NCBI GenBank assembly: GCA_934101185.1
Contig: CAKOQD010000003.1
Coordinates: forward strand, 1-64,000
From: an uncultured Bacilli bacterium
Lineage (GTDB): Bacteria; Bacillota_I; Bacilli_A; RF39; UBA660
Direction: 5' to 3'
DNA: 64,000 bases
Position 1 is the first letter of the stretch. Each line of letters opens with the position of its first letter. Below the pieces are notes generated by a model. That model had not been told where the DNA came from. It was given only the letters and a program-made list of their open reading frames with translations, and did no database searches. Made by a program: the position numbers and the translations under genes. Below, piece by piece: positions 25,430 to 34,528 of the stretch.

Positions 25430-27132
25430 TATCTAGACATACCTCTCATTTCTTCTTTTAATTCCTCATCAACCATAATATCACTCATGTTTTCAATATT
25501 ATGCATTTGTTTTGCATATTCTGAAAAACTTAAAAACTCATTTTTATCATTTAATGACGCTCTATATTTAATGTATTCTCTGTACACATTATTAGCTTGA
25601 GGTTTTATTTGTTCTCTTGATTGCCAGTTCTTATAGTCTGCCATAAATTCATAAGAAGAATCACTATACCCCACTCTTAAATCATTTAATTGTTGTGGTG
25701 TTAAGTCTTCTAACCTAGTATCAGAATTAATAAGTCCGCGACGTTTTTGATCTTCTAATCCTCTTTCTTCTGGTGTCATATCAGCAATTCTTTTTAATTC
25801 TTCTATTTTTCTTTGAATCATTGCTTCCTTATCTATTGGTTTAGAATGCATATCTCCATTTCTTAATTCATGTTCTTCATCAAAGGCTCCTGATGATTCA
25901 AGTTCGCGAATAGCATATTCACGTATTTCTTTCATAACGTCTGCTTTTAATTGATCTTCATAAGCAATTTTTTCTTTGGCAGTTTCAACTTTTGCTCTTC
26001 GTTCTTGTTGTTCTTGTTGATATTTTGTTTTTCCTGCAACCATAGCTGTTTCTAATTGTGTACTTGAGAATTCATATTCGGTCGTAACATCTCTCATAGC
26101 TTCTTTTATTTGTTGAATCTTTTCATAATTACCTGGGTTTTCAGACATAACTTTTTCTAGTTCATATGCTAATTGTTCATATTCCATTATATAAGAATTT
26201 TTTAATTTTTTTTGATCTTCTTGCTCTTTTTTTGTTTCGATTTGTTTTTTTATTTCATTAAAATCAAACTTACTTAAAAATTTGTTAGTTTTTTCTAGTT
26301 CGTTTTGATACTTGTTTCCAAGTTGTCTTAAACATGATTCAACTTTTGAAAAGTCAATTTCTGTTATTTTAGTTAGTTCCGATAATGTATTATTAAGAAC
26401 AAGCAATGTTTCTTCTAGTCTTGTTTTTGTAACAAATGCTTCCTTTATTGAAGGAAAATTATCCATAATGTTTTGTGTATTATTATTTTTTTCTAATTGA
26501 TTATTTTTTATCATTTCTTCTAATGATAACAATAGTAGTTCATCACTATTTTTTAATTGTATTTCAGTTTGTTTACTACTAATAAAAGAATATTGCATTG
26601 CTAAGTTTCTTAGTTGATTTTTTTCTATTTCTTTTATTGCATTATTAAATGATATTGTATTTCCTGTATATTGATTAAATTGATTAAAAATTTGAAAGTT
26701 ATTGCTTCCGATTTTCAATTGATTTAATATCTTTTCTATATTTATAACTCTTTGTTTAATATCTTCTTTTTTATTCTTATTAACATTTTTTAAACTATTA
26801 TTAACACTTTCTCTTAATTGTGTTGTTTCTTGTGGTGATAATAATGTTCCTAACCTATCAAATTGAGATTTTAATTCTTCTGGTAAAATATATTTATCGT
26901 TATCGCCAAACCTTAGGGTTGCAATTGATTGATTTAATTCTGTCAATTTTATTATTTGTTCTTGATACTTTTTTATATCGGAATTAATGCTCATTTTATC
27001 AAACATTCCCAATTTTTTTGTAGAATCTTTTATTTTTTCTTCACTTTTATCTAAATATGTTTTTGATTTTTTTATTCTTTTGTCAAGTTCTTCTTTAATT
27101 GAATTAAATAATTCACTATTTTCTATATTCAT
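25429..27132 (-). CDS. Large coiled-coil protein of unknown function
   Basis: A 567-aa soluble protein dominated by long charged helices (Glu/Lys/Gln/Asn-rich, heptad-like over res. ~1-380), with no signal peptide or membrane segment. A more conserved-looking C-terminal part (~400-560) contains HSKPIDKEAM-like and DMTPEERGLEDQKRRGLINS segments and several Tyr/Arg-rich turns. A longer reading to 27165 lacks a ribosome site; the ATG at 27132 follows GGGGGAG. The composition suggests a scaffold or filament-like role, but none is proven. Same operon as the neighbours on both sides. Confidence 0.74.
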   Translation of the reverse strand: MNIENSELFNSIKEELDKRIKKSKTYLDKSEEKIKDSTKKLGMFDKMSINSDIKKYQEQIIKLTELNQSIATLRFGDNDKYILPEELKSQFDRLGTLLSPQETTQLRESVNNSLKNVNKNKKEDIKQRVINIEKILNQLKIGSNNFQIFNQFNQYTGNTISFNNAIKEIEKNQLRNLAMQYSFISSKQTEIQLKNSDELLLLSLEEMIKNNQLEKNNNTQNIMDNFPSIKEAFVTKTRLEETLLVLNNTLSELTKITEIDFSKVESCLRQLGNKYQNELEKTNKFLSKFDFNEIKKQIETKKEQEDQKKLKNSYIMEYEQLAYELEKVMSENPGNYEKIQQIKEAMRDVTTEYEFSSTQLETAMVAGKTKYQQEQQERRAKVETAKEKIAYEDQLKADVMKEIREYAIRELESSGAFDEEHELRNGDMHSKPIDKEAMIQRKIEELKRIADMTPEERGLEDQKRRGLINSDTRLEDLTPQQLNDLRVGYSDSSYEFMADYKNWQSREQIKPQANNVYREYIKYRASLNDKNEFLSFSEYAKQMHNIENMSDIMVDEELKEEMRGMSR

Positions 27133-27202
27133 TGTAACACTCCCCCTATTTTTTAGACTTATCAAATTTTGTTAGAATTGTGATTAAAATTTTACATATA
27201 TT

Positions 27203-28147
27203 TTAAATTAGTAATCCAATAACTATCACAATAATAGTAATAGCTAATAAAGCTAATAGTTCTTTTGGAACAATTTTTTTATATTTTACATATTCTTGTT
27301 TGATTCTATTACGATCTGATAAATTATTAACTTTCTTACCAATTAAAATATCACTTGTTCCAACAAAGGATTCAATATCGTCTTTATAAATTTTCTTATG
27401 ATTTGTTGTGTCATAACCAGCATATTTTTTATCAGGCATTATGGCATCATAATACTTGTCTAGTTTAGATGATGCAACCATACTTCCAATGATATATGAT
27501 AAGATCAGTGATACTATTGGAAACACTACATATCCTTTTAAAAGAATATTGTTTAATGTTGGAATAAATAGAAATAAAGTTGTTATAATTATTCCTGGCA
27601 CCAAGCCGGTCCCAAGTGCTACAGTGTTTGTAATTTTTGTTTTATTTTTGATTATGCCATCGTATTTTACTGGTGCATTTAGAATTTTATTTTTTATAAG
27701 AGTATATATCTCTTCAAGTTTTGGATCACTGCTTTTTAAATTTAGGCTAATATCTAGTTTATTTTCTGTGATATGCATTTGAATTGATTGCATATAGTAA
27801 TTTCTGCTACGATTTGGTTCTGGTGTGATAACATTATAGTTTAATGCATAATATACATGTATAGATTTTATTTCATGAAGTCTACTGTAAAATATTCCAA
27901 TAAAATTATCATAATTATCAAAAGTAATGTCTGTATTATCATAAAAATCAACAGTTACTTTCATTTTACTTCCTTCATCTTTAAAAGTATAATTTTTATT
28001 TTGTAATTCTAGTGTTCTATTTTTCATTTCTTCTTGTTGAGAGATTTTAAGATATTTTTTTAATGTTTCACCCATTAATTGAAATATTTGCATTAAATCA
28101 TCATTACTTATAATTTTGTTTTCAGCCTTAATCGTATCATTGTACAT
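27203..28147 (-). CDS. Membrane protein with soluble N-terminal domain
   Basis: A 314-aa protein. Residues ~1-175 form a soluble alpha/beta domain (KMKVTVDFYDNTDITFDNYD; IQMHITENKLDISLNLKS). Two membrane helices follow (~188-212 and ~220-242), then a charged loop with a KKYAGYDTTNHKKIYKDD stretch and a final hydrophobic C-terminal tail anchor (~292-314). I do not recognise the family. The ATG at 28147 follows GGAGG by 7 bp; the reading up to 28177 has no such site. It belongs to the operon with a kinase-like protein and may be a membrane part of an envelope complex (inference). Confidence 0.72.
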   Translation of the reverse strand: MYNDTIKAENKIISNDDLMQIFQLMGETLKKYLKISQQEEMKNRTLELQNKNYTFKDEGSKMKVTVDFYDNTDITFDNYDNFIGIFYSRLHEIKSIHVYYALNYNVITPEPNRSRNYYMQSIQMHITENKLDISLNLKSSDPKLEEIYTLIKNKILNAPVKYDGIIKNKTKITNTVALGTGLVPGIIITTLFLFIPTLNNILLKGYVVFPIVSLILSYIIGSMVASSKLDKYYDAIMPDKKYAGYDTTNHKKIYKDDIESFVGTSDILIGKKVNNLSDRNRIKQEYVKYKKIVPKELLALLAITIIVIVIGLLI

Positions 28148-28199
28148 TTTGTTACCTCCTGCTAAATTGTATATCATTATGGTTTAAATTTACTATTTT

Positions 28200-28592
28200 T
28201 TATACAAATTTAATTATAAAGAATGTTACTGCGAATACTAGCACTATTAGTAAGAGTGTTACTGATAGTGTTAATACTGTTGATAGACCATTTTGATTAG
28301 TATACCCACCTTGAGTTGTTTGATAGTTTGAATAATTTGGATAATTGTTGTATGTTGGTTGTTCATTATTTACTATTGGTCTTATTGCTTGATTTGAGTT
28401 TAATTGTCTTGATTTTACTAATTGTTTTTCTTGAGTTTGTTCCATTCCATTTCCTTGGTAGTTATTTGTTTGATTTTGAAATTGATATTGTGATTGATTT
28501 ACTTGATCAAGTGACTTTTTTACGCTTGTTATGACTGTGGGAATATTTTCTAAGAATTTGTCTTCTGCAAAATCAAAAAGATTTTTATTCAT
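28200..28592 (-). CDS. Gln/Asn/Tyr-rich protein with C-terminal membrane anchor
   Basis: A 130-aa tail-anchored protein. A short N-terminal helix (KNLFDFAEDKFLENIPTVIT) precedes a low-complexity Gln/Asn/Tyr/Pro region (res. ~30-95, with YNNYPNYSNYQ), then one membrane helix (~103-127). The start is ATG at 28592 after AGGTGGGG; a GTG at 28604 overlaps that site. It begins one base after the stop of the kinase-like gene, so the two are tightly coupled. The layout of a flexible tether plus anchor suggests a display or docking role. Function unknown. Confidence 0.7.
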   Translation of the reverse strand: MNKNLFDFAEDKFLENIPTVITSVKKSLDQVNQSQYQFQNQTNNYQGNGMEQTQEKQLVKSRQLNSNQAIRPIVNNEQPTYNNYPNYSNYQTTQGGYTNQNGLSTVLTLSVTLLLIVLVFAVTFFIIKFV

Positions 28593-28593
28593 A

Positions 28594-29199
28594 TTATTCC
28601 CCACCTTTCATTATTCTTTGTGTTTTTTTAACTATTACTGATGTTACTTTTTTCATTTGTTCATCGTTTAGATTATATGGTTTTAGTGATGTTTTTACAT
28701 CGTTTTTTACTTTGTCTATAAAGTTATCTTTATAATAATCTGAGAATGATTTAGTATAGTCCATTCTTAAGAATATGCTTATAAAATAATCTTGCAACCA
28801 GTTTGGAACTTTACTCATATAGTCGTTAAAGTTTTCTAGTGCCATTAGATCGTTAAATACAGCGCTATGATCTTCGTTTACATACCATCCAAGTACCATA
28901 AGAGCAAATGATATTCTTTTATGTTCAAAGGAACTTTTACGATCTGCCATCAGACTTATTCCTGTATTTACTCCAGCGATTGTTTTATCTGTTGTTGCAA
29001 ATAGGTTGTCTGATAGAATTATTTCTCCGGTTGATGTATTTATTCTTATTTCGTCTAAGTTAATTCTAACTAATGCTCTTGGTTCTTTTTCTATAGCATC
29101 ACATACTACTTTCATTAGACGACAAAAAGTCTGTGCTTTATAAGCATAATTGTCTTTATTATTTATAAATTGTCTTAATGATACAATATTATTATCCAT
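28594..29199 (-). CDS. Kinase-C-lobe-like protein (possible pseudokinase)
   Basis: A 201-aa soluble protein. Residues ~44-70 (LVRINLDEIRINTSTGEIIL, then SDN) read like the catalytic and metal-binding loops of a eukaryotic-type protein kinase (HRDxxxxN...DFG) with the key residues changed. HKRISFALMVLGWYV (~93-107) resembles the helix F region, and VPNWLQDYFISIFLRMDY resembles the C-lobe end. The N-lobe, Gly loop and Lys are missing. If the resemblance is real it would be a binding module, not an enzyme. First gene of the operon, with a promoter at 29223-29251. This is pattern reading, so the family call is tentative. Confidence 0.5.
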   Translation of the reverse strand: MDNNIVSLRQFINNKDNYAYKAQTFCRLMKVVCDAIEKEPRALVRINLDEIRINTSTGEIILSDNLFATTDKTIAGVNTGISLMADRKSSFEHKRISFALMVLGWYVNEDHSAVFNDLMALENFNDYMSKVPNWLQDYFISIFLRMDYTKSFSDYYKDNFIDKVKNDVKTSLKPYNLNDEQMKKVTSVIVKKTQRIMKGGE

Positions 29200-29222
29200 A
29201 GCCTATACTCCTTATCATAGTC

Positions 29223-29251
29223 ATTATAGCATATTTTTTTTTGATAATAAA
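29223..29251 (-). promoter_or_regulatory. Promoter of the unknown operon (29.2 to 24.7 kb)
   Basis: TATAAT -10 (29223-29228) with a weak TTTATT -35 (29246-29251) at 17 bp on the minus strand, about 25 bp before the first gene. Confidence 0.55.
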
Positions 29252-29275
29252 CCTATTTTTACTTTTTTTCTTGTA

Positions 29276-29887
29276 TTACTGTAGAATTTTGTCTAAGTAT
29301 GTGTTTTCTAAATCTAGTTTTTTTAGATATTTTTTTAGTTTTTGTTTAGTTCTGAAGATAGAATTATCTACTTTTTTTGTGTTTATATCTAGTATTTTTG
29401 CTATATCTTGATAAGTCATTGATGATAGTTTCAAAAGAAATATTGCGGAGTCTTGAGCATTTAATTTAGTGTTGAAATCTTTTAATATTTCTGTTAAGTA
29501 GTAATCATAATATGTTGATAGTAATGGATCTTGTTCTTCACATAGTTCGTATTTTGAGATGTCTGCGACTAAGATTTCTTTTTGATATCTTTTATATCTT
29601 CTTTTATAGTAGTCATTGCATGTATTTTTTAATGCTGTGGATAGATATGGATAGAATCGATTGTTTTCATCTGTTTTATACATTCTTATTGCTTTATAGA
29701 GTGTTAATCTCATTTCTTGTAGTAAGTCTTCATGATCTATTGATGCTTTTACTCCGTATGTTTTTTGATAATAAAAAGCAAGGTATTTTAATAATGGTTC
29801 GTATTTTTCCATTATTATTTTCCATGCTTCTTCATCGTTTTCTCTTACCATGTAGATAAGTTCTTCGTCATTTGTTTGGTATTGCAT
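29276..29887 (-). CDS. sigH: Sigma-70 family RNA polymerase factor in the sigH position
   Basis: A 203-aa sigma factor. Region 2 (res. ~25-95) includes DHEDLLQEMRLTLYKAIRMY, the core-binding helix, and FYPYLSTALKNTCNDYYKRR, the -10 recognition part. Region 4 (~140-195) has LSSMTYQDIAKILDINTKKV as its helix-turn-helix. Regions 1.1 and 3 are absent. The gene follows rlmB in the order gltX-cysS-mrnC-rlmB-sigH seen in Bacillus and relatives, and its length is near that of SigH (about 215). By position it is the sigH orthologue, which starts sporulation in Bacillus. By sequence alone another group could not be excluded. Confidence 0.78.
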   Translation of the reverse strand: MQYQTNDEELIYMVRENDEEAWKIIMEKYEPLLKYLAFYYQKTYGVKASIDHEDLLQEMRLTLYKAIRMYKTDENNRFYPYLSTALKNTCNDYYKRRYKRYQKEILVADISKYELCEEQDPLLSTYYDYYLTEILKDFNTKLNAQDSAIFLLKLSSMTYQDIAKILDINTKKVDNSIFRTKQKLKKYLKKLDLENTYLDKILQ

Positions 29888-29897
29888 AGTGTCCTCC

Positions 29898-30593
29898 TTA
29901 ATGACTTCTTTGTCTTACAACCTCATATATTAATATTCCTGTTGCGACTGAAGCATTTAAACTTTCAAATTGTCCTTTCATAGGAATTGACACTATGTAA
30001 TCTGATGATTTTTTTACTAGTTCAGAGACTCCGGATCCTTCGTTGCCTATTATTAAGCAAGTATTTGGAGCATAGTCTATTTCACTATAGTTTTCTCCGT
30101 TCATGTCTGCTGAATAGGACCAGTAACCTTTTTCTTTTAGATATTTTATTGTTTGATTTAGATTGGTTACCATGCATATTTTACTTCTTATGGCAGCTCC
30201 ACTGCTGGTTTTCATAACGGTGGAGTTTACTTTGACACTTCGGTCTTTTGGAATTATTATTCCATCTACTCCTGCCGCTAAACAAGTTCTTATTATAGCA
30301 CCAAAGTTGTGTGTGTCTTCTAGATGATCTAGCATTACAATTAGACCTTGTTCTTTAATGATATCATCAATATCACAGTAGTCGAATTCCTCGATATCTA
30401 CTATTATACCTTGATGATTTCCATTTGCAAGTTCATCTAATTCAAATTTGGTGCATAAAATTGGTTCAATTTTTAATTTTTCTATAAGGGAAATCAGTGT
30501 TTTGTCACTAAATTTCCTATCCAAATATACTTTTTTAACAGATTTGCAATTTTTTAATATTTCGTAGCTACTATTTCTTCCATATACTATCAT
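29898..30593 (-). CDS. rlmB: 23S rRNA 2'-O-methyltransferase, TrmH/SpoU family
   Basis: A 231-aa SPOUT methyltransferase expected to methylate G2251 of 23S rRNA. It has an N-terminal substrate-binding domain (VYGRNSSYEILKN) and a catalytic domain with the trefoil-knot motifs LDHLEDTHNFGAIIRTC (res. ~93-109), LIIGNEGSGVSELV (~181-194) and SIPMKGQFESLNASVATGIL (~203-222). All three SpoU motifs are intact. It lies 11 bp downstream of mrnC and 10 bp upstream of the sigma gene in a conserved cluster. Named rlmB on context; trmH-type relatives look similar. Confidence 0.9.
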   Translation of the reverse strand: MIVYGRNSSYEILKNCKSVKKVYLDRKFSDKTLISLIEKLKIEPILCTKFELDELANGNHQGIIVDIEEFDYCDIDDIIKEQGLIVMLDHLEDTHNFGAIIRTCLAAGVDGIIIPKDRSVKVNSTVMKTSSGAAIRSKICMVTNLNQTIKYLKEKGYWSYSADMNGENYSEIDYAPNTCLIIGNEGSGVSELVKKSSDYIVSIPMKGQFESLNASVATGILIYEVVRQRSH

Positions 30594-30604
30594 AATTGTA
30601 CCTC

Positions 30605-30982
30605 TTAATTATTTATGTTTACTATTTCTTCAAATATTTCATTTATTCTTTCTTTGTTATTGTAATATAAATAACCAATTAATGTTTCAAATGCAGTTGC
30701 ATGTTTATAGGTTAATATATCACAGTTTTTTGGTTTTGAATTTACTTTGGTATTTCTTCCTTTTTTTACTATTTCTAGTTCTTCTTCAGTTAGTTTATTT
30801 TCTTTTATTAGTTCGTTTAGAATATGTGCTTGTCTTTTTGCTGTTACAAATTCTAAACTTTTTGTTTGTAGTTCATTTACTTTTTTGTTTGTCTTATTAA
30901 GAAGATAATCTCTTACTAGAGTTTCGTAGACGCTATCTCCGATATATGCTAGTTGCAGTGGTGAATAAGTAGTATTAGTCAT
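30605..30982 (-). CDS. mrnC: Mini-ribonuclease III
   Basis: A 125-aa RNase III catalytic domain without a dsRNA-binding domain. Mini-III matures the ends of 23S rRNA. The conserved YSPLQLAYIGDSVYETLVRDYLL (acidic metal ligand in GDSVYE) is split here over res. ~6-28, and the C-terminal TAFETLIGYLYY carries the second acidic cluster. It lies in the usual cysS-mrnC-rlmB order. Its first 8 bp overlap the metallopeptidase gene that has been inserted between cysS and mrnC. Confidence 0.95.
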   Translation of the reverse strand: MTNTTYSPLQLAYIGDSVYETLVRDYLLNKTNKKVNELQTKSLEFVTAKRQAHILNELIKENKLTEEELEIVKKGRNTKVNSKPKNCDILTYKHATAFETLIGYLYYNNKERINEIFEEIVNINN

Positions 30983-31640
30983 TGTTAGTCATTGATAATA
31001 ATCTTAGTACTTCAAGTATTGTGCTGGCAAGGCTTGCTACATATGTAAGGGCTGCACTTGTTAGTACTTTTTTAGCGTCTTCTACTTCTTCTTTTTCTAG
31101 AATGTTATATTCTTCTAGATATTTTAGGGCATTACGAGATGCACCAATTTCTACTGGTAATGTTACTAATTGAAATAGTAATATAATCATTAGAAGAATT
31201 ATTCCAAAGTATATTAATTGAAACATTCCTAGGATGGCTCCGAGTAGTACTACTATGTAACCCATTTTAGTACTAAAGTTTACAAATGGAACTAGGAAGC
31301 TTCTTATTCTCATGAATTTGTTTTTATTTTTATCTTGAATTGCATGACCGCATTCATGTGCCGCTACGGCGATTGAGCTTATGCTGTCTCCATCAAAAAC
31401 ATTATGAGATAGTCTTACTACTTTTGCTTTTGGATCATAATGATCTGTTAGGGTTCCTTGTGTTTCTACTACATATAGTTTTTCTAAGTTATTTTTTTCT
31501 AGTATTTTTTTTGCTGTTTCAAAACCACTTAATTTGTTTTTGCTTTGTATTTGGCTGTATTTTGAATATGTAATGTTGATGTATATTTGTGCTATAACTG
31601 TTATTAATAAAGATATTATTCCTAGTGTGTAATATATCAT
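30975..31640 (-). CDS. Membrane zinc metallopeptidase (YugP family)
   Basis: A 221-aa integral membrane protein of the Zn_peptidase_2/YugP family. It has the zinc motif HECGH in AVAAHECGHAIQD (res. ~91-103), preceded by VRLSHNVFDGDSISSIAVAA, and a third acidic ligand region in the helices after it. There is an N-terminal membrane helix and two to three more around 115-160 and 200. Substrates are unknown. The gene is inserted into the conserved cysS-mrnC-rlmB cluster and overlaps mrnC by 8 bp. Confidence 0.9.
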   Translation of the reverse strand: MIYYTLGIISLLITVIAQIYINITYSKYSQIQSKNKLSGFETAKKILEKNNLEKLYVVETQGTLTDHYDPKAKVVRLSHNVFDGDSISSIAVAAHECGHAIQDKNKNKFMRIRSFLVPFVNFSTKMGYIVVLLGAILGMFQLIYFGIILLMIILLFQLVTLPVEIGASRNALKYLEEYNILEKEEVEDAKKVLTSAALTYVASLASTILEVLRLLSMTNND

Positions 31641-31642
31641 CT

Positions 31643-33049
31643 TTACCTCCCTATAATGATTTCATAGGTTGTTTGTTCTTTGGTGTCTATTAGTTTTATT
31701 CCTTTTTGTAATAGTTCATCTCTTATTTTGTCTGCTTTTTGATAGTCTTTTTGTTTTTTTGCTTCTTGTCTTAGTTTTATTTGTTCTTCGATGTATTTTT
31801 TTTGATTATCATCAAGTTTTTGTTCTTCTTGTTTTAATAAGTCTAATGATAATACTTGATCAAAGTCTTCGATTAGTTTTATTTTTGTTGTATCGTTTAG
31901 ATTTTGATCTTTTAATATATCATATATTAGTGTTATAGCATTTGCGGTATTTAAATCATTTTCTAGATTTTCTTTGAATTTATTTTTATATGTTTCAAAT
32001 TCTTCTTGTTGTAATCGTTTTGTATCTTCAAGATTTGAGATACGTGTTTTTAATTTTTTATAGGCTTTGCTTGCTGTTTCTAGTCCTTCGTATGAAAATA
32101 CTAGTTGTTTTCTGTAGTGACTTGTTAGGCACATGTATCTAAATGCTAATGGATCATAGCCTTTTTCTTTTAATAGGGATACAGTTAATGTTGCTCCTTT
32201 GCTTTTGGACATTTTCCCTGTTTCATCCATTAAGTGTTCGTTATGAAACCAATAGTTGCACCATTTGTGTCCTAGATATGCTTCGCTTTGTGCTATTTCG
32301 TTGGTGTGGTGCGGGAAGATGTTGTCTACTCCTCCGCCGTGAATATCTAGATATTCTCCAAGATAATGCATGCTAATTCCAGAACATTCTATGTGCCATC
32401 CTGGGTAACCTATTCCGAATGGGGAATCCCATTTTAATTCTTGGTCTTCGAATTTTGACTTAGTAAACCAAAGGGCAAAGTCTGCTTGATTTTTTTTATT
32501 ATTATCATTTGTTACACCTTGTCTTACTCCGACAACCATTTCATCTTCTTTATGGTTTGTTAGTTTGTAATAATCATCGAGTTTAGATACATCAAAGTAA
32601 ACGTTTCCTCCGCTTTTGTAAGCATAGCCTTTTTCTAATAGTTTTTCGATTATTTTTATGTAGTCATTTATATGATCTGTTGCTGGGCTTACTATATCTG
32701 GTCTTCGATTATTTAGTAATTCAAAGTCTTTAAAGAATGCGTCTGTATAATATTTTGCTATTTCTAGAACGCTTGATTTTTTTTCTTTAGCACTTTTTAC
32801 CATTTTGTCTTCTCCAGAGTCGGAATCACTTGTTAGGTGTCCAACGTCTGTTATGTTCATTACTCTAGTAACATTGTATCCTAAATATCTTAGAGTTTTA
32901 TCTAGAATATCGTGTCCTATATAATTACGCATATTTCCTATGTGTTGATCATGGTATACTGTTGGACCACATGTATAGAATGATACATTGTTTTTGTCAT
33001 TTGGAATAAATTCTTCTACTTTTCTTGTTAAAGTATTATAAAATTTCAT
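31643..33049 (-). CDS. cysS: Cysteine--tRNA ligase
   Basis: A 468-aa class I synthetase of the usual length. The catalytic zinc and HIGH region FYTCGPTVYHDQHIGNMRNY (res. ~24-43) has Cys and His ligands; CSGISMH (zinc) follows mid-protein; the KMSKS loop is GKMSKSKGATLTV (~266-278). The C-terminal DALR-type helical domain ends in YQKADKIRDELLQKGI. It is 4 bp downstream of gltX, with cysE missing between them compared with Bacillus. Confidence 0.97.
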   Translation of the reverse strand: MKFYNTLTRKVEEFIPNDKNNVSFYTCGPTVYHDQHIGNMRNYIGHDILDKTLRYLGYNVTRVMNITDVGHLTSDSDSGEDKMVKSAKEKKSSVLEIAKYYTDAFFKDFELLNNRRPDIVSPATDHINDYIKIIEKLLEKGYAYKSGGNVYFDVSKLDDYYKLTNHKEDEMVVGVRQGVTNDNNKKNQADFALWFTKSKFEDQELKWDSPFGIGYPGWHIECSGISMHYLGEYLDIHGGGVDNIFPHHTNEIAQSEAYLGHKWCNYWFHNEHLMDETGKMSKSKGATLTVSLLKEKGYDPLAFRYMCLTSHYRKQLVFSYEGLETASKAYKKLKTRISNLEDTKRLQQEEFETYKNKFKENLENDLNTANAITLIYDILKDQNLNDTTKIKLIEDFDQVLSLDLLKQEEQKLDDNQKKYIEEQIKLRQEAKKQKDYQKADKIRDELLQKGIKLIDTKEQTTYEIIIGR

Positions 33050-33053
33050 TTTA

Positions 33054-34481
33054 TCACCTGCTTAATCTTTTTAAAACGGTTTCTTTTCCTAATAGGTAAA
33101 TTGTATCAGGTAGTTCAGGTCCATGCATTTGTCCACTTACTTTTATTCTGATAGGCATATATAGCATTTTTCCTTTGACTCCTGCTTTCTCTTTAGTATT
33201 ATTTATTGCTTCTTTTATATTTTCTACTGTCCAAGTTGTAAGATTTTCTAATTCTTGTTTTAATGCATTTATGGTTTCATCTACTGTTTCTTGTTGCATG
33301 AATTCTTGGCATTCTTCATCTAATGTTATGTCTTCTTTAAAGAATAGTTCTGTTAGTTCTACTATTTCTTTTCCATAACTTAAATGATTTTGATATATTT
33401 CTATTAGATGTTCTATCCAAGTTGGTGTTTTATCTTTTAAGTCATAGCTTTCTTGTAGGAATGGTAGACACAAGTTTACTACTTCATCTTTTTCTAATTG
33501 TTTTATGTAATGAGCATTGAACCATCTTAGTTTTTTTACATCGTAACTACTAGATGATTTACTTATTCTTGTTGGATCAAAGGCTTCGATTAGTTCATCC
33601 ATTGTAAATATTTCTTGATTATCTTTTGGAGACCATCCTAAAAGAACTAGGTAGTTTACTATTGCTTGTGGTAGATAGCCTTCATTGTATAAATCCATGA
33701 ATGATGCATCTTTATTTCTTTTGCTTAGTTTGTTACCGTCTTCTCCGAGTACCATTGCTACGTGTATGTATGTTGGTTTTTCCCATCCAAATGCATCGTA
33801 TAATAGATTATATTTTGCTGTTTGATCTAAGTATTCTTTTCCTCTTATTACATGGGTTATTTTCATTAGATGATCGTCTACTACATTGGCAAAGTTATAT
33901 GTTGGATAGCCGTCTGATTTTAATAGTATTTGATCTTCTAGTACGGAGTTTTCGATTAGTACTTTTCCATACACTAAATCATTTATTACTGTTTGTCCTT
34001 CTTTTGGCATTTTTTGTCTTATAACATATGGTTCATTGTTTTTTAATTTTTCTTCTATTTCTTGTTTTGTTAAGTTTTTACAATGACCATCGTACATAAA
34101 TGGAGTTTTATTTAAACTTGCAACTTCACGTAATTTGGTTAGTCTTTCTTCGGTACAAAAGCAATAGTAGGCATAACCTTTTTCTACTAGTTCTTGTGCA
34201 TATTTTTTATAGATGTCTTTTCTTTCGCTTTGAATATATGGTCCAACTTCTCCTTCGTTTTGTGGCCCTTCATCAATTACAAAGTTACATAGCTCTAGTG
34301 TTTTGTAGATAAAGTCTATTGAGCCTTCGACTAGTCTTTCTTGATCTGTGTCTTCTATTCTTAGTATGAATTTACCATTATTTTTTTTTGCTAATAAGTA
34401 TTCAAAGATTGCTGTTCTTAAGTTTCCTATATGCATAAATCCTGTTGGACTTGGTGCAAATCTTGTTCTTACTTCTTTCAA
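33054..34481 (-). CDS. gltX: Glutamate--tRNA ligase
   Basis: A 475-aa class I synthetase. The HIGH motif is RFAPSPTGFMHIGNLRTA near the N-terminus, followed by FILRIEDTDQERLVEGS; the KMSKS loop is DGNKLSKRNKDASF (~250). It lacks an obvious separate GlnRS in this window, so it may also charge tRNA-Gln (common in Firmicutes; inference). An in-frame GTG at 34490 is part of the GAGGTG ribosome site, so translation must begin at the TTG at 34479-34481, giving MKEVRTRFAPSPTG. Confidence 0.96.
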   Translation of the reverse strand: MKEVRTRFAPSPTGFMHIGNLRTAIFEYLLAKKNNGKFILRIEDTDQERLVEGSIDFIYKTLELCNFVIDEGPQNEGEVGPYIQSERKDIYKKYAQELVEKGYAYYCFCTEERLTKLREVASLNKTPFMYDGHCKNLTKQEIEEKLKNNEPYVIRQKMPKEGQTVINDLVYGKVLIENSVLEDQILLKSDGYPTYNFANVVDDHLMKITHVIRGKEYLDQTAKYNLLYDAFGWEKPTYIHVAMVLGEDGNKLSKRNKDASFMDLYNEGYLPQAIVNYLVLLGWSPKDNQEIFTMDELIEAFDPTRISKSSSSYDVKKLRWFNAHYIKQLEKDEVVNLCLPFLQESYDLKDKTPTWIEHLIEIYQNHLSYGKEIVELTELFFKEDITLDEECQEFMQQETVDETINALKQELENLTTWTVENIKEAINNTKEKAGVKGKMLYMPIRIKVSGQMHGPELPDTIYLLGKETVLKRLSR

Positions 34482-34528
34482 TTTAATCACCTCTTTTAAT
34501 ACGTTAAATTATACCAAAAAAACAAAGA

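Noticed and set aside
24704..29199. Type VII secretion (Ess/Yuk) locus
   Set aside because: A pseudokinase-like protein and small helical proteins suggested it, but there is no EssC/YukB ATPase, no WxG motif and no YukD-like protein.
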